The notes beneath the pieces are model-generated. The model made no database searches. It was not told the DNA's origin and was given only the letters and a program-made list of their open reading frames with translations. The translations under genes were made by a program, and so were the position numbers. Source: SZUA-448 sp045593785 (GTDB lineage: Bacteria; Bacillota; Clostridia; Lachnospirales; Lachnospiraceae). From it: a DNA stretch of 21,110 nt. Positions 6,819 through 14,851 of this stretch are shown here, piece by piece. The stretch's first letter is position 1. Each line of letters starts with the position of its first letter. The stretch is taken from the NCBI GenBank assembly GCA_045593785.1, contig JAZNXH010000042.1:1-21110 (forward strand). Direction: 5' to 3'.

Positions 6819-7652
6819 CTACACAAATTTTCTCATCTGCGGTTTGCGGTTCTCGAACACGGCGTAGTATTTGAACCCGATATCCTTGAGCAATTCCTCT
6901 ACCCGGTCAAAGTACAAAGCGACTCCTTCTGCCACATGCGCATCTGAACCAACAGTAATCAACTCGCCGCCCAATTCACGGTAACGCGTCAACACTTCCC
7001 TTCCCGGATTGGGGGCATTTGTCCCATAAGACGGCGTTAAGCCTTTTGAGTTAATCTCCAATGCCTTACCGCGCGCAATCAGTTCTTTCAACATCGGCTC
7101 AATCAAATCGGCATAATCACGATATGTATATTGTGACTTATCTCCGTTTGCATAACGAATCAGGTAGTCCAGATGTCCGTAAGTATCGAAGAAATCATTG
7201 TTTACAATGTTTTTCAAACCGGAGGCAAAATACATCTCCATACCTTCGCGCTGGGTTCTGTTTTCCCAGAATTCCGGATATACCGGATCCACATAAACCA
7301 TCTGATGCGTTGAACCGATGACAAAGTCAAACGGATTCTCTGTCACAAGAGTACGGTACCGTTCTCTTACGGATTCTAATAGGTCCGGCTCATCCCTGAG
7401 CCCCAATTCGATACCGATACGTACATTGAATTTCCCTGCATACTGTTCTTTTAGGCGAAGCAAGGCGTCAAAATACTTCGGTACGTCCACCTCAAATATC
7501 CCAGCCGGTTCATACCAATATTCGTAATCCATATGATCGGTAAAGCACAGGGTATCCAAGCCCTTGCTCATTGCATATTTTATGATATTCTCCGGGTTTT
7601 CTTTCGAATCGCCGGAAAAATGACTGTGTACATGATAATCTGCTCGAATCAA
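6819..7652 (-). CDS. hisJ: Histidinol-phosphatase, HisJ-type PHP family
   Basis: 277 residues, the usual length for PHP-family histidinol-phosphatases, which remove phosphate from L-histidinol phosphate in the step before histidinol dehydrogenase. Metal-binding motifs are in order: DYHVHSHFSGD (H7, H9, D15), FTDHMDY, IGIELGL, DFVIGSTHQM, YGHLDYLIRY and GSDAHV near the C-terminus. The start is TTG at 7652, giving MIRADYHVHS, the usual beginning just before the first metal motif; a GAGGG lies about 9 bases upstream. No other histidine genes are nearby, so this is either a scattered his gene or a PHP phosphatase with another substrate. It lies 58 bases after rqcH on the same strand. Confidence 0.88.
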   Translation of the reverse strand: MIRADYHVHSHFSGDSKENPENIIKYAMSKGLDTLCFTDHMDYEYWYEPAGIFEVDVPKYFDALLRLKEQYAGKFNVRIGIELGLRDEPDLLESVRERYRTLVTENPFDFVIGSTHQMVYVDPVYPEFWENRTQREGMEMYFASGLKNIVNNDFFDTYGHLDYLIRYANGDKSQYTYRDYADLIEPMLKELIARGKALEINSKGLTPSYGTNAPNPGREVLTRYRELGGELITVGSDAHVAEGVALYFDRVEELLKDIGFKYYAVFENRKPQMRKFV

Positions 7653-7677
7653 CTCTTTCTACCCTCTGTCTTTCTCA

Positions 7678-7686
7678 TTTATAACA
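7678..7686 (-). promoter_or_regulatory. Possible extended -10 before hisJ
   Basis: TGTTATAAA on the minus strand, about 26 bases before the TTG start, resembles an extended -10. No -35 is visible. Read-through from rqcH is equally possible. Confidence 0.3.
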
Positions 7687-7710
7687 CTGTTTTTCCTAAT
7701 AGATATATTG

Positions 7711-9495
7711 TTATTCTTTTACAAGCTGTAATTTGGGTTCTCTGCCGTCTGCCACCAGCGAATAGTTCGTATAGTATACCACAAATCCGGGACGTCCGCC
7801 GCCCGGCTTACGGATATTTTTTTTCAACGTGTAATCGACTTCAACCTTCTGTGCTCCTCTTGCGGAAGAATAATACGCAGCCAGTGCCCCCGCTTCCTCA
7901 TAAACACGGTCGGGCATCTCCTCACCATTTGCCTTTACCAACACATGGGACCCCGGAATCCCCTTCGCATGGAACCACCAGTCTCCTCCTTCACCGAGTT
8001 TAAAGGTAAGTTCTTCGTTCTGGATATTGTTCTTGCCTACATAAATGTCATATCCATCAGAGGAAATATAATGCAGGATATCAGCCGCAGCCTTACTCAC
8101 TGCCTGTTTTCCTTTGCCTGCATTCTTTCCTTTCTTATTCGCATCTTTTGAAAACTTATGAAGTTTCTTCACATAACCGCCTGCTGCCAGTTCTTCACGA
8201 ATCTGTGCCAGGTCACGTTCCGTTGCCGCAAGATCTAATGCAGTCCGCACTGAATCCAGATACCACACTTCACTCTCTGTCTCCGGAATCAGTTTTTCCA
8301 GGTTCTCTGCCGTACGTTTCTGCTTACTGTAACGTTCAAAATAGTGCTTCGCATTCTCAATTGCGGTCATTGTCTCATCAAGCGGTATCGTAATCTCCTG
8401 CCCGTCATAATAATTCACCACCGTAAGCATCTTTGCTCCCGGCTCTGCCGTATAACCATAGGTAGTCAGAAGTTCTCCGTACACCTTGTATTTTTCGCGT
8501 TTTTCCGTATCACGGAGCTGTTGGCTCTGTAAATCCAGCTTACGGATGGCGCGCTCATAAAATGTCGCAACCAGTTTACGCAGTTCCGCAGAATGCTGTC
8601 GAATATTTGCCGACTGATTCCGTGCAGCATAAAAATGCTGTAGCAATTTCGATACCGAATCAAATTCCACTGTTTCCATCTCGCTGTAACACTGAAGTTC
8701 CATCACGGCATATTCCACCGGTTCTTCATCTTTACAGTACAACAACGGAGTAAACTGTTTCTCTGTAATCAGTTTCTTCAAACGTTCAAAATGTTCCGCA
8801 AGTGCTGCTTTTTCCACCTCGGATAAGGTATTCGACGGACGGTCTGCATCTACACCTGCCCGATAACAAAGCTCATTTGCTGCCTGCGGGCTGATACCGT
8901 TCAGTGACTGATAGATTGCCTTGGCCGCCGCCATTGGCTTCGATAATACGTTTGCAACAAAAGCCTCTCTTCCAATTGTTAACGGATCCGTTTTATCACC
9001 GGTATTCGGTATAAAATACTCTCTTCCCGGAAGCACCTCACGTACGGAACTTACCATGCCGGAAACATGACGGATACTATCTACTACCTTCAGTTCATCA
9101 TCACAGAAAATGATATTGCTATGCTTTCCCATGATTTCTACAATCAGGTATTTCACGCAGAGATCCCCGAGTTCATTCAGATGCTCAATTTTCATACGTA
9201 ACGTACGTTCAAATTCCGGCTGCTCAATCTCGAGAATCCTGGCACTGTTCAGGTACTTACGAAGCAGCATACAGAAATTCGGTGCAGTAAGCGGTGCCGG
9301 TTTATTCTCCTCGGTCAGATACACGAGCGGAAGTCCAGCTCCCACTGACAGAAACAAGCGATACTGATCATAATTCTTAATCGTCAAAATCAGTTCTTCT
9401 TTTTCCGGCTGGCTAATCTTTACGATACGTCCGCCAACCAGTTTTTCTCTTAATTCCTCTGCAAGTGCAGAGATTACAATTCCATCAAATGCCAT
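7711..9495 (-). CDS. rqcH: Ribosome quality control protein RqcH (Rqc2/NEMF/FbpA family)
   Basis: 594 residues, full length for the NFACT family. The N-terminal NFACT-N domain starts MAFDGIVISALAEELREKL and carries the hallmark MGKHSNIIF at about 122-130; a helical coiled-coil middle (about 290-470) is followed by the NFACT-R domain with YDIYVGKNNIQNEELT and DWWFHAKGIPGSHVLV. In bacteria RqcH binds obstructed 50S subunits and adds C-terminal alanine tails to stalled chains for degradation; older annotations call it fibronectin-binding protein. The conserved acid-Arg pair of the N-domain seems to be E96-R97 here rather than Asp-Arg (my alignment by eye). It starts 10 bases after the mnmA stop with a GAGAGGA site, so it is in one operon with the tRNA thiolation genes. 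Confidence 0.95.
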   Translation of the reverse strand: MAFDGIVISALAEELREKLVGGRIVKISQPEKEELILTIKNYDQYRLFLSVGAGLPLVYLTEENKPAPLTAPNFCMLLRKYLNSARILEIEQPEFERTLRMKIEHLNELGDLCVKYLIVEIMGKHSNIIFCDDELKVVDSIRHVSGMVSSVREVLPGREYFIPNTGDKTDPLTIGREAFVANVLSKPMAAAKAIYQSLNGISPQAANELCYRAGVDADRPSNTLSEVEKAALAEHFERLKKLITEKQFTPLLYCKDEEPVEYAVMELQCYSEMETVEFDSVSKLLQHFYAARNQSANIRQHSAELRKLVATFYERAIRKLDLQSQQLRDTEKREKYKVYGELLTTYGYTAEPGAKMLTVVNYYDGQEITIPLDETMTAIENAKHYFERYSKQKRTAENLEKLIPETESEVWYLDSVRTALDLAATERDLAQIREELAAGGYVKKLHKFSKDANKKGKNAGKGKQAVSKAAADILHYISSDGYDIYVGKNNIQNEELTFKLGEGGDWWFHAKGIPGSHVLVKANGEEMPDRVYEEAGALAAYYSSARGAQKVEVDYTLKKNIRKPGGGRPGFVVYYTNYSLVADGREPKLQLVKE

Positions 9496-9505
9496 AATAT
9501 TCCTC

Positions 9506-10564
9506 TCATCTCAAGCCACTGCAAATGGTTCCTCCGCCGAGTACAAGATCTCCACGATAGAACACAACAGCCTGTCCCGGAGTAATCGCACGTTGCGGTT
9601 CCATAAACTCAACACGCAACTTGTCCGCACCAACCGGATGCAGGATACAGGGGGCCCCTTTGTGACTGTAACGGATTTTTGCTACTACTTCGTCACCTTC
9701 GTCAAAACGTTCCACTGCCATACCGTTCAGGCTGTCGCAGATGAGTTCCTGTTGGAACACCTCATCCCCGCTTCCGAGCACAACTTCGTTACTCTCGGGA
9801 CGGATCTCTTTCACAAAAACAGGACGTCCGAATGCTCCCAGCCCTTTTCTTTGTCCCACAGTGTAGTTGATAATTCCGCCGTGTATTCCCATCCGCTCTC
9901 CGCTTGTACTGACAAAGTTCCCCGGCAAACTTTCTGCGCCGGTGTATTCTTTTATAAAACTTACATAATCATGATCCGGAATGAAGCAGATTTCCTGACT
10001 GTCTTTTTTGTCTGCCACCTGCAAGCCGATCTCTTTTGCAATTTCGCGAATCGTATCTTTCTCATATTCGCCAAGCGGCATCAAGGTAGACGCAAGCTGT
10101 TCCTGGGTCAGGCGATACAGCGCGTAAGTCTGATCCTTTGTACTGCTTGCTGCCCGACTGACTGCATAACGTCCGTTCTCAAGTGTAACAACCTTCGCAT
10201 AATGTCCGGTTGCAATGCCCTCTGCCCCAAGCACCTTTGCCCGTGCAAGAAGTGCTTCCCACTTGATAAAGCGATTGCAGGCAATGCAGGGGTTCGGCGT
10301 TCTTCCAAGCAGATATTCTCCTGCAAAATAATCCATAACCGCGTGGCGAAACTCCTCCTGAAAATCCAGTGTCTGAAACTCGATCCCCAACTGTTCTGCT
10401 ACTTTTCTTGCATCCCCTGTTACATCAGCAGCGCCACTATCCTCCTTCGGACACCACATCCGCATGGAAACACCGATCACTTCATATCCTGATTTTTTCA
10501 ACAGATATGCCGCCACGGAAGAATCCACTCCGCCGGACATACCGACAACAATCTTCTTTCCCAT
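9506..10564 (-). CDS. mnmA: tRNA-specific 2-thiouridylase MnmA
   Basis: 352 residues, standard length. MnmA adenylates U34 of Lys, Glu and Gln tRNAs and replaces its 2-oxygen with sulfur. The PP-loop is MSGGVDSS at residues 9-16; the catalytic cysteines are C96 in NPCIACNRFIKW and C193 in SQEICFIPD; GHYAKV and the C-terminal beta-barrel (GQRKGLGAFG, ITPGQAVVFY) are all present. It begins 35 bases after the cysteine desulfurase stop, which fits a dedicated sulfur donor as in the Bacillus YrvO-MnmA pair. No defect is visible. Confidence 0.97.
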   Translation of the reverse strand: MGKKIVVGMSGGVDSSVAAYLLKKSGYEVIGVSMRMWCPKEDSGAADVTGDARKVAEQLGIEFQTLDFQEEFRHAVMDYFAGEYLLGRTPNPCIACNRFIKWEALLARAKVLGAEGIATGHYAKVVTLENGRYAVSRAASSTKDQTYALYRLTQEQLASTLMPLGEYEKDTIREIAKEIGLQVADKKDSQEICFIPDHDYVSFIKEYTGAESLPGNFVSTSGERMGIHGGIINYTVGQRKGLGAFGRPVFVKEIRPESNEVVLGSGDEVFQQELICDSLNGMAVERFDEGDEVVAKIRYSHKGAPCILHPVGADKLRVEFMEPQRAITPGQAVVFYRGDLVLGGGTICSGLR

Positions 10565-10599
10565 TCCTGCTGCTCCCTCATCCTTTGCCGTATACGGAC

Positions 10600-11796
10600 T
10601 TATCTTCGTTTCACCATATCGGCATAATCCTGTGACAAAGAACGTGCTTTTGCTATGATTTCTTTCATCTTTTCTATCGTATAATCAATCTCTTCCTGTG
10701 TTGTCTCATGACTTAAGGTAAGGCGGATGGAGCCACGAATCACTTCCGGCGGAACTCCGATGGCGGTCAGGACGTGGGACGGTTCTCTTGAACCGGTCGT
10801 ACACGCCGAGCCGCTGGATGCACAGATTCCTTCCATATCAAAGAGAACCAACAACGCCTCACCTTCGGTAAATTGGAAACAAAAACTTGCATTTCCGGGC
10901 AGACGCTGTGTGCGATGGCCGGTAAGCCGCGCATAAGGAATCTCTGTCAATATCCGATTAATCAAATAGTCTCTGAGCCGTTGTTCAGTTACCGTCTTTA
11001 CTGTCTGCTCCCCTGCCAGACGTCTCATCGCCAGTTCTGCTGCTTTTCCAAAACCGACAATTGCCGGAACATTTTCGGTACCAGCCCTACGCCCACGCTC
11101 CTGCGCACCGCCGTGCTGGAAGGGCTGCAGTTTAATTCCTTCTTTTATATAGAGTGCACCAACACCCTTCGGCCCATGCAACTTGTGTGCACTCATACTT
11201 AACAGATCCACATCAAGTGCTTTTACATCAATCGGAATCTGTCCCACTGCCTGTACTGCATCTGTATGGAACAACGCACCGTTTTTATGTGCGATTTTAC
11301 ACAATTCTGCAATCGGCTGAATGGTTCCGATTTCATTGTTGGCATACATTACAGACACCAGAACCGTATCATCCCGCATCACTTTTTGAAGACTTTTCGG
11401 ATCAATCAGCCCGTCTTCTCCTACCGGTAGGTAACTAATCTCAAAACCACGTTTTTTCAGATAATCACAACTGTGAAGCACTGCATGATGCTCGATTGAG
11501 GAGGTAATAATGTGCCTTCCTTTGCTTTCCGTCTGTTCTGCGATTCCGATTAGTGCCCAGTTATCACTCTCGGTACCTCCCGAGGTGAAAAATATCTCTC
11601 TATGATCACAATTCAATAATGCAGCCAACTGCCGTCTTGCCTGATTTACTGCTTTTTTATTTGCGGTTGCAATTTCGTATAATCCGGATGGATTCCCAAA
11701 TTCTTCGGTAAGAAAAGGAAGCATTGCTTCTACTACTTCTGCTGCCGGCTTTGTCGTCGCAGCATTATCAAGATATACCATTCTTTTCTTTTCCAT
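10600..11796 (-). CDS. Cysteine desulfurase, NifS/IscS family
   Basis: 398 residues. A PLP-dependent enzyme that takes sulfur from L-cysteine as a protein persulfide. It shows YLDNAATTKP at 8-17, the cofactor-stacking histidine in EHH (H104), the PLP lysine K205 in MSAHKLHGPKG, RAGTENVPAIVG, and the sulfur-accepting C332 in SSGSACTTGS with a long class-I-type loop. GGAGG at 11801-11805 is 4 bases before ATG 11796, which gives the family start; a frame extending to 11844 lacks support. Placement just before mnmA, with no iscU partner in view, points to sulfur supply for tRNA thiolation. I leave the symbol open because nifS, iscS and yrvO labels are not separable by eye. Confidence 0.93.
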   Translation of the reverse strand: MEKKRMVYLDNAATTKPAAEVVEAMLPFLTEEFGNPSGLYEIATANKKAVNQARRQLAALLNCDHREIFFTSGGTESDNWALIGIAEQTESKGRHIITSSIEHHAVLHSCDYLKKRGFEISYLPVGEDGLIDPKSLQKVMRDDTVLVSVMYANNEIGTIQPIAELCKIAHKNGALFHTDAVQAVGQIPIDVKALDVDLLSMSAHKLHGPKGVGALYIKEGIKLQPFQHGGAQERGRRAGTENVPAIVGFGKAAELAMRRLAGEQTVKTVTEQRLRDYLINRILTEIPYARLTGHRTQRLPGNASFCFQFTEGEALLVLFDMEGICASSGSACTTGSREPSHVLTAIGVPPEVIRGSIRLTLSHETTQEEIDYTIEKMKEIIAKARSLSQDYADMVKRR

Positions 11797-11810
11797 GTTT
11801 CCTCCGTTTT

Positions 11811-11853
11811 GAGAACAGCATCTGCATCCGACGATGCGCTGCACGATGCTCTC
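11811..11853 (-). other. Structured leader of the desulfurase-mnmA transcript
   Basis: On the minus strand GAGA and GCATC pair with GATGC and TCTC (3-base bulge), enclosing an inner hairpin GCATC-GTCG-GATGC. It lies between the promoter and the ribosome binding site and has a compact two-level fold, but matches no riboswitch I know. Confidence 0.4.
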
Positions 11854-11876
11854 AACAATAGAATCCGACTTTATAT

Positions 11877-11905
11877 AGTATGCAATTTTTCTTCGTTGGT
11901 GTCAA
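11877..11905 (-). promoter_or_regulatory. Promoter of the desulfurase-mnmA-rqcH operon
   Basis: Minus strand: TTGACA (11900-11905), 17 bases, CATACT (11877-11882, four of six -10 positions). The leader to the ATG at 11796 would be about 75 bases. Confidence 0.65.
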
Positions 11906-11983
11906 CCTTCGCAAGCCCTTTCCCACATAAAGAACTCAGCAGTTTCATATCATATACCGATAAACACATCCCACTGAGGTTTC

Positions 11984-13513
11984 ATGAAAAAATCTGCAAT
12001 CATAAAGGGAACACTCATCCTGACTGCTGCCGGTCTGCTCACAAGGGTAATCGGATTTATTTATCGCATTTACCTGTCCAATGCCCTGGGAGCCGAACAA
12101 CTCGGCATCTACCAGCTGATTTTCCCGGTCTACGGCATCTGCCATACACTCTATGCTTCCGGTATCCAAACAGCCATCTCCAAGCTTGTTGCAGAAACCT
12201 GCTGTTCCAATCAGAAAAACACTTCTGCACGCCGGATTCTTCTGTGCGGTGTCTTTCTTTCCGGTCTTCTCGCAGTCAGCTGTTCCGTGTTACTGTATCT
12301 GAATGCTGATCTGGTTGCAATTGTTTTTCTCAAGGAACCCGCCTGCGCAGCTTCGCTTCGTATTCTGAGCTTTGTTTTTCCCTTCTGCGGAATCACTTCC
12401 TGCATCAATGGATACAGTTACGGTCGTAGCAAAAGTTCTCTCCCTGCTTTCACACAGGTTGCCGAGCAGCTTGTCCGCGTCGGAACTGTCTTCTTTGCAT
12501 CCAGCTTATCCGATAATATTGTCATAAGTTGCGAACTCGCCATATTCGGTGTAGTTGCCGGTGAACTAGCATCGAACCTTATCAGTGTTTTCAGCATTTT
12601 TCTTTCCGAACGTTCTGAAAACGCAGCGCATTCCCCTCGTTCCTTTCCTTCCCCCCGTGCCATTTTTTCTGCAAAGCCGCTACGTATGTTATTGCAACTT
12701 TCCGCTCCGTTGACGCTTAACCGGCTTTTGCTGAGTTTACTGCACAGCTTCGAAGCAATCATGATTCCAACCCTGCTTCGCAGAAACGGTATGAACCAGT
12801 CGGAAGCACTCAGCCGCTATGGCATCCTCAATGGAATGGCACTTCCGTTTGTATATTTTGCTTCTGCAATCACCAATGCCCTGGCCGTTCTGCTTCTTCC
12901 TGCCATCTCCGAACAGGATGCTGCACATGACCACAAGCGAATCGCCCGGACAACCGAACATTCCGTCTCCATAACTTTATCACTTGGCATCTTCTGCTTA
13001 TTTTTGTTTTTGTTTTTCGGGCAACCACTTGGAAATACCGTATTTCATGATTCCCAGGCCGGAACTTACATACAAATTCTTTCCTGTCTCTGTCCGTTCT
13101 TATACTTAGCCACCACCCTGAGCAGCATATTAAACGGACTTGGAAAGACCATGACAACCTTTACCACTTCGCTTATTGGTTCTGTGTTGCGCATTGCATT
13201 ACTATATTTTCTGGTTCCAAAACACGGTATGACCGGTTGTTTTATTGCACTTCTTCTGAGCCAGCTTGTCCTGTGTGCAACGGAACTGATTCTCGTGCAT
13301 TTCCATACAGACTTTCAGCTCAAGCTATACCGTGTTCTGATTCTGCCTGCCATTGCAGCGGCAATGGGCGCATTCCTTTGTCATCGTGCCTATCTTTTGT
13401 TTACACAAAACGGGGCCAACGATTCTCTTGTATTACTGCTTGCCGCCTGTAGTGTATATGCCGCGCTCTATCTTCTGATTCCGGTACGGCTTCTCTTCCC
13501 ACGAAGATACTAA
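11984..13513 (+). CDS. SpoVB-like polysaccharide/lipid flippase (MOP superfamily)
   Basis: 509 residues with about 13-14 membrane segments. The N-terminus carries the block typical of the SpoVB/Wzx-like branch: GLLTRVIGFIYRIYLSNALG followed by AEQLGIYQLIFPVYGICHTLYASGI. Later segments include QLSAPLTLNRLLLSLLHSFE and PTLLRRNGMNQSEALSRYG-type sequence. Family members flip lipid-linked sugars or peptidoglycan precursors across the membrane; SpoVB itself acts in spore cortex formation. Whether this copy serves spores, cell wall or a surface polysaccharide cannot be told, and no glycosyltransferases are adjacent. GAGGT lies 4 bases before the ATG. The 187 bases separating it from the divergent desulfurase gene hold that gene's promoter; I could not assign a clear promoter for this one. 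Confidence 0.88.
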   Translation: MKKSAIIKGTLILTAAGLLTRVIGFIYRIYLSNALGAEQLGIYQLIFPVYGICHTLYASGIQTAISKLVAETCCSNQKNTSARRILLCGVFLSGLLAVSCSVLLYLNADLVAIVFLKEPACAASLRILSFVFPFCGITSCINGYSYGRSKSSLPAFTQVAEQLVRVGTVFFASSLSDNIVISCELAIFGVVAGELASNLISVFSIFLSERSENAAHSPRSFPSPRAIFSAKPLRMLLQLSAPLTLNRLLLSLLHSFEAIMIPTLLRRNGMNQSEALSRYGILNGMALPFVYFASAITNALAVLLLPAISEQDAAHDHKRIARTTEHSVSITLSLGIFCLFLFLFFGQPLGNTVFHDSQAGTYIQILSCLCPFLYLATTLSSILNGLGKTMTTFTTSLIGSVLRIALLYFLVPKHGMTGCFIALLLSQLVLCATELILVHFHTDFQLKLYRVLILPAIAAAMGAFLCHRAYLLFTQNGANDSLVLLLAACSVYAALYLLIPVRLLFPRRY

Positions 13514-13515
13514 AC

Positions 13516-13544
13516 TTGTCTTTCTTCATAGAATGTGATATATT
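13516..13544 (+). promoter_or_regulatory. Promoter of the LacI-family regulator gene
   Basis: TTGTCT (13516-13521), 17 bases, TATATT (13539-13544). It lies directly after the flippase stop and gives the regulator its own start. Confidence 0.65.
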
Positions 13545-13546
13545 AA

Positions 13547-13559
13547 GCAAACGATTAAG
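13547..13559 (+). promoter_or_regulatory. Candidate operator after the LacI-gene -10
   Basis: GCAAACGATTAAG has a CG centre and shares an AAA(T)CGATT core with the palindrome at 14794-14808. It covers the predicted start site, as expected for autorepression. Symmetry is poor, so this is tentative. Confidence 0.3.
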
Positions 13560-13580
13560 TTATGCGGAGGACGGAACATT

Positions 13581-14585
13581 ATGGTCTCAATGAAACAGAT
13601 AGCCGAAAAATGCGGTGTTTCTGTCGCAAGTGTCAGCAAGGCACTAAACGACCACAAAGACATTGGTGAAGCCACGAAAGCACGAATCCGGCAAGCAGCT
13701 GCCGAACTCGGATATTATCCAAACGCTGCTGCACGGACATTGAAGACAAACCGTTCCTATAATATTGGAGTTCTCTTTGCTGATGCTGCCAACAGCGGTC
13801 TGACCCATGACTACTTCTCTGCCGTCCTCGAATCTTTCAAGACCGAAGCGGAAAGTCGCGGCTATGACATAACCTTTCTGAACACGCATACCGGAACCCG
13901 TTCTTATCTCGAGACCTGTCGACAGCGTAGTATGGATGGTGTTGTTATCGCCTGCATCGACTTTGAACAACCGGAAGTAATCGAACTGATGCAATCTTCC
14001 ATTCCGGTTATCACCATTGATTATCGTTCTGACTTTTGCAGTTCGGTAATATCAGAAAACAAACAGGGCATGATGGCTCTGACCGAATATATCATTAGTA
14101 AAGGTCATCGCAAAATCGCCTATATCCACGGAGATGCAAATTCATTGGTTACCCGCACCAGATTGGAAGCCTTCCGTACCAGTCTGTCCCTTCATAACGT
14201 TCCGGTGAACGAATCATATATTCTGCCGTCTGCTTATCTTGATTTGGATACTGCAGCAGAATGTACACGCAAGTTGCTAAATTTACCGACAGTTCCCAGT
14301 TGTATCATCTATCCCGATGATACTGCGTTACTTGGCGGTCTGAATGTAATACATGAAGCCGGACTTAAGATTCCACAAGACATCTCGGTTGCAGGCTATG
14401 ACGGCCTACGTGTCTCCCGTTATGTATCCCCGCAACTTACTACCGTCCATCAGGACACAAAACGTCTTGGTTCCGAAGCAGCTGCGCAACTAATCAGCCA
14501 GATAGAAAACAATAGTTCCTATACAAAAAGACATCTATTAGTCAACACACAACTTGTCATCGGAAACTCCGTTGGCAATTTCTAA
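13581..14585 (+). CDS. LacI/GalR-family transcriptional regulator
   Basis: 334 residues, standard length. The N-terminal helix-turn-helix is intact (MKQIAEKCGVSVASVSKALN, then the hinge-proximal YYPNAAARTLKTNRSYNIGVLF), followed by a periplasmic-binding-type effector domain with GVVIACIDFEQPEV, HRKIAYIHGD and the dimer-region PSCIIYPDDTALLGGLNVIHEAG, here cut as CIIYPDDTALLGG. Such proteins usually respond to sugars or nucleosides; the ligand cannot be read from sequence. GGAGG is 10 bases before ATG 13581; ATG 13590 is an alternative start. No sugar operon adjoins. The next gene, a cyclic-di-GMP enzyme, has a CG-centred palindrome over its start site and is the most obvious target. Confidence 0.93.
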   Translation: MVSMKQIAEKCGVSVASVSKALNDHKDIGEATKARIRQAAAELGYYPNAAARTLKTNRSYNIGVLFADAANSGLTHDYFSAVLESFKTEAESRGYDITFLNTHTGTRSYLETCRQRSMDGVVIACIDFEQPEVIELMQSSIPVITIDYRSDFCSSVISENKQGMMALTEYIISKGHRKIAYIHGDANSLVTRTRLEAFRTSLSLHNVPVNESYILPSAYLDLDTAAECTRKLLNLPTVPSCIIYPDDTALLGGLNVIHEAGLKIPQDISVAGYDGLRVSRYVSPQLTTVHQDTKRLGSEAAAQLISQIENNSSYTKRHLLVNTQLVIGNSVGNF

Positions 14586-14602
14586 AAAGCATCAATAGTA
14601 AT

Positions 14603-14648
14603 AAAAATCACAATTGTTATGACATTTCTTTTGCAATTGTGATTTTTT
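14603..14648 (+). terminator. Terminator of the LacI-family gene
   Basis: Perfect 14-bp arms AAAAATCACAATTG (14603-14616) and CAATTGTGATTTTT (14634-14647) with a 17-base loop and a T-rich tail, 17 bases after the stop. It separates the regulator from the next gene. Confidence 0.85.
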
Positions 14649-14759
14649 GTTGTTCTTTTTTTGTTTTCGTGTTCTTTTCTTTTTGATTTGTTAATTGTTT
14701 GTTATGTATTAATTCATTTGTATTTTTTTATATAATTCTGTATCTTCAGCCTTGTTGCG

Positions 14760-14788
14760 TTGACATTTTACAAAAAATATCCTATAAT
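14760..14788 (+). promoter_or_regulatory. Consensus sigma-A promoter of the GGDEF-EAL gene
   Basis: TTGACA (14760-14765), exactly 17 bases, TATAAT (14783-14788): a perfect match in both hexamers and spacing. A T-rich stretch at about 14643-14740 lies further upstream. So strong a core promoter suggests control by a repressor. Confidence 0.88.
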
Positions 14789-14793
14789 TTGCT

Positions 14794-14808
14794 GTAAATC
14801 GATTTTAC
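14794..14808 (+). promoter_or_regulatory. CG-centred palindrome at the predicted start site, candidate LacI-family operator
   Basis: GTAAATCGATTTTAC contains the perfect 10-bp palindrome AAATCGATTT (14796-14805), extended by GTA/TAC with one extra T. It begins 5 bases after the -10. A central CG is typical of LacI-family operators, and a LacI-family gene ends about 200 bases upstream. Confidence 0.5.
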
Positions 14809-14851
14809 TATTGTTCTTTTCACTTTATAGTCCATAGATATGAGAGGGCAT

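Noticed and set aside
6819..7652. PHP protein as a DNA polymerase-associated or RNase-type phosphoesterase
   Set aside because: Length, the early DYHVHSHFSGD motif and the STHQM and GSDAHV blocks fit the HisJ-type histidinol-phosphatase better, though substrate is not proven.
9593..10492. 299-codon open frame on the plus strand
   Set aside because: Fully antisense to mnmA, whose motifs are complete; the translated product is cysteine-, phenylalanine- and histidine-rich without domain structure.
11877..11983. Promoter for the SpoVB-like flippase
   Set aside because: TATACC- and TATC-like sequences occur, but none has a matching -35 at a usable distance.
14643..14740. T-rich stretch as an UP element or origin-like region
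   Set aside because: It is not directly next to the -35 box, has no repeated DnaA-type boxes, and is explained as the tail of a terminator plus AT-rich spacer.
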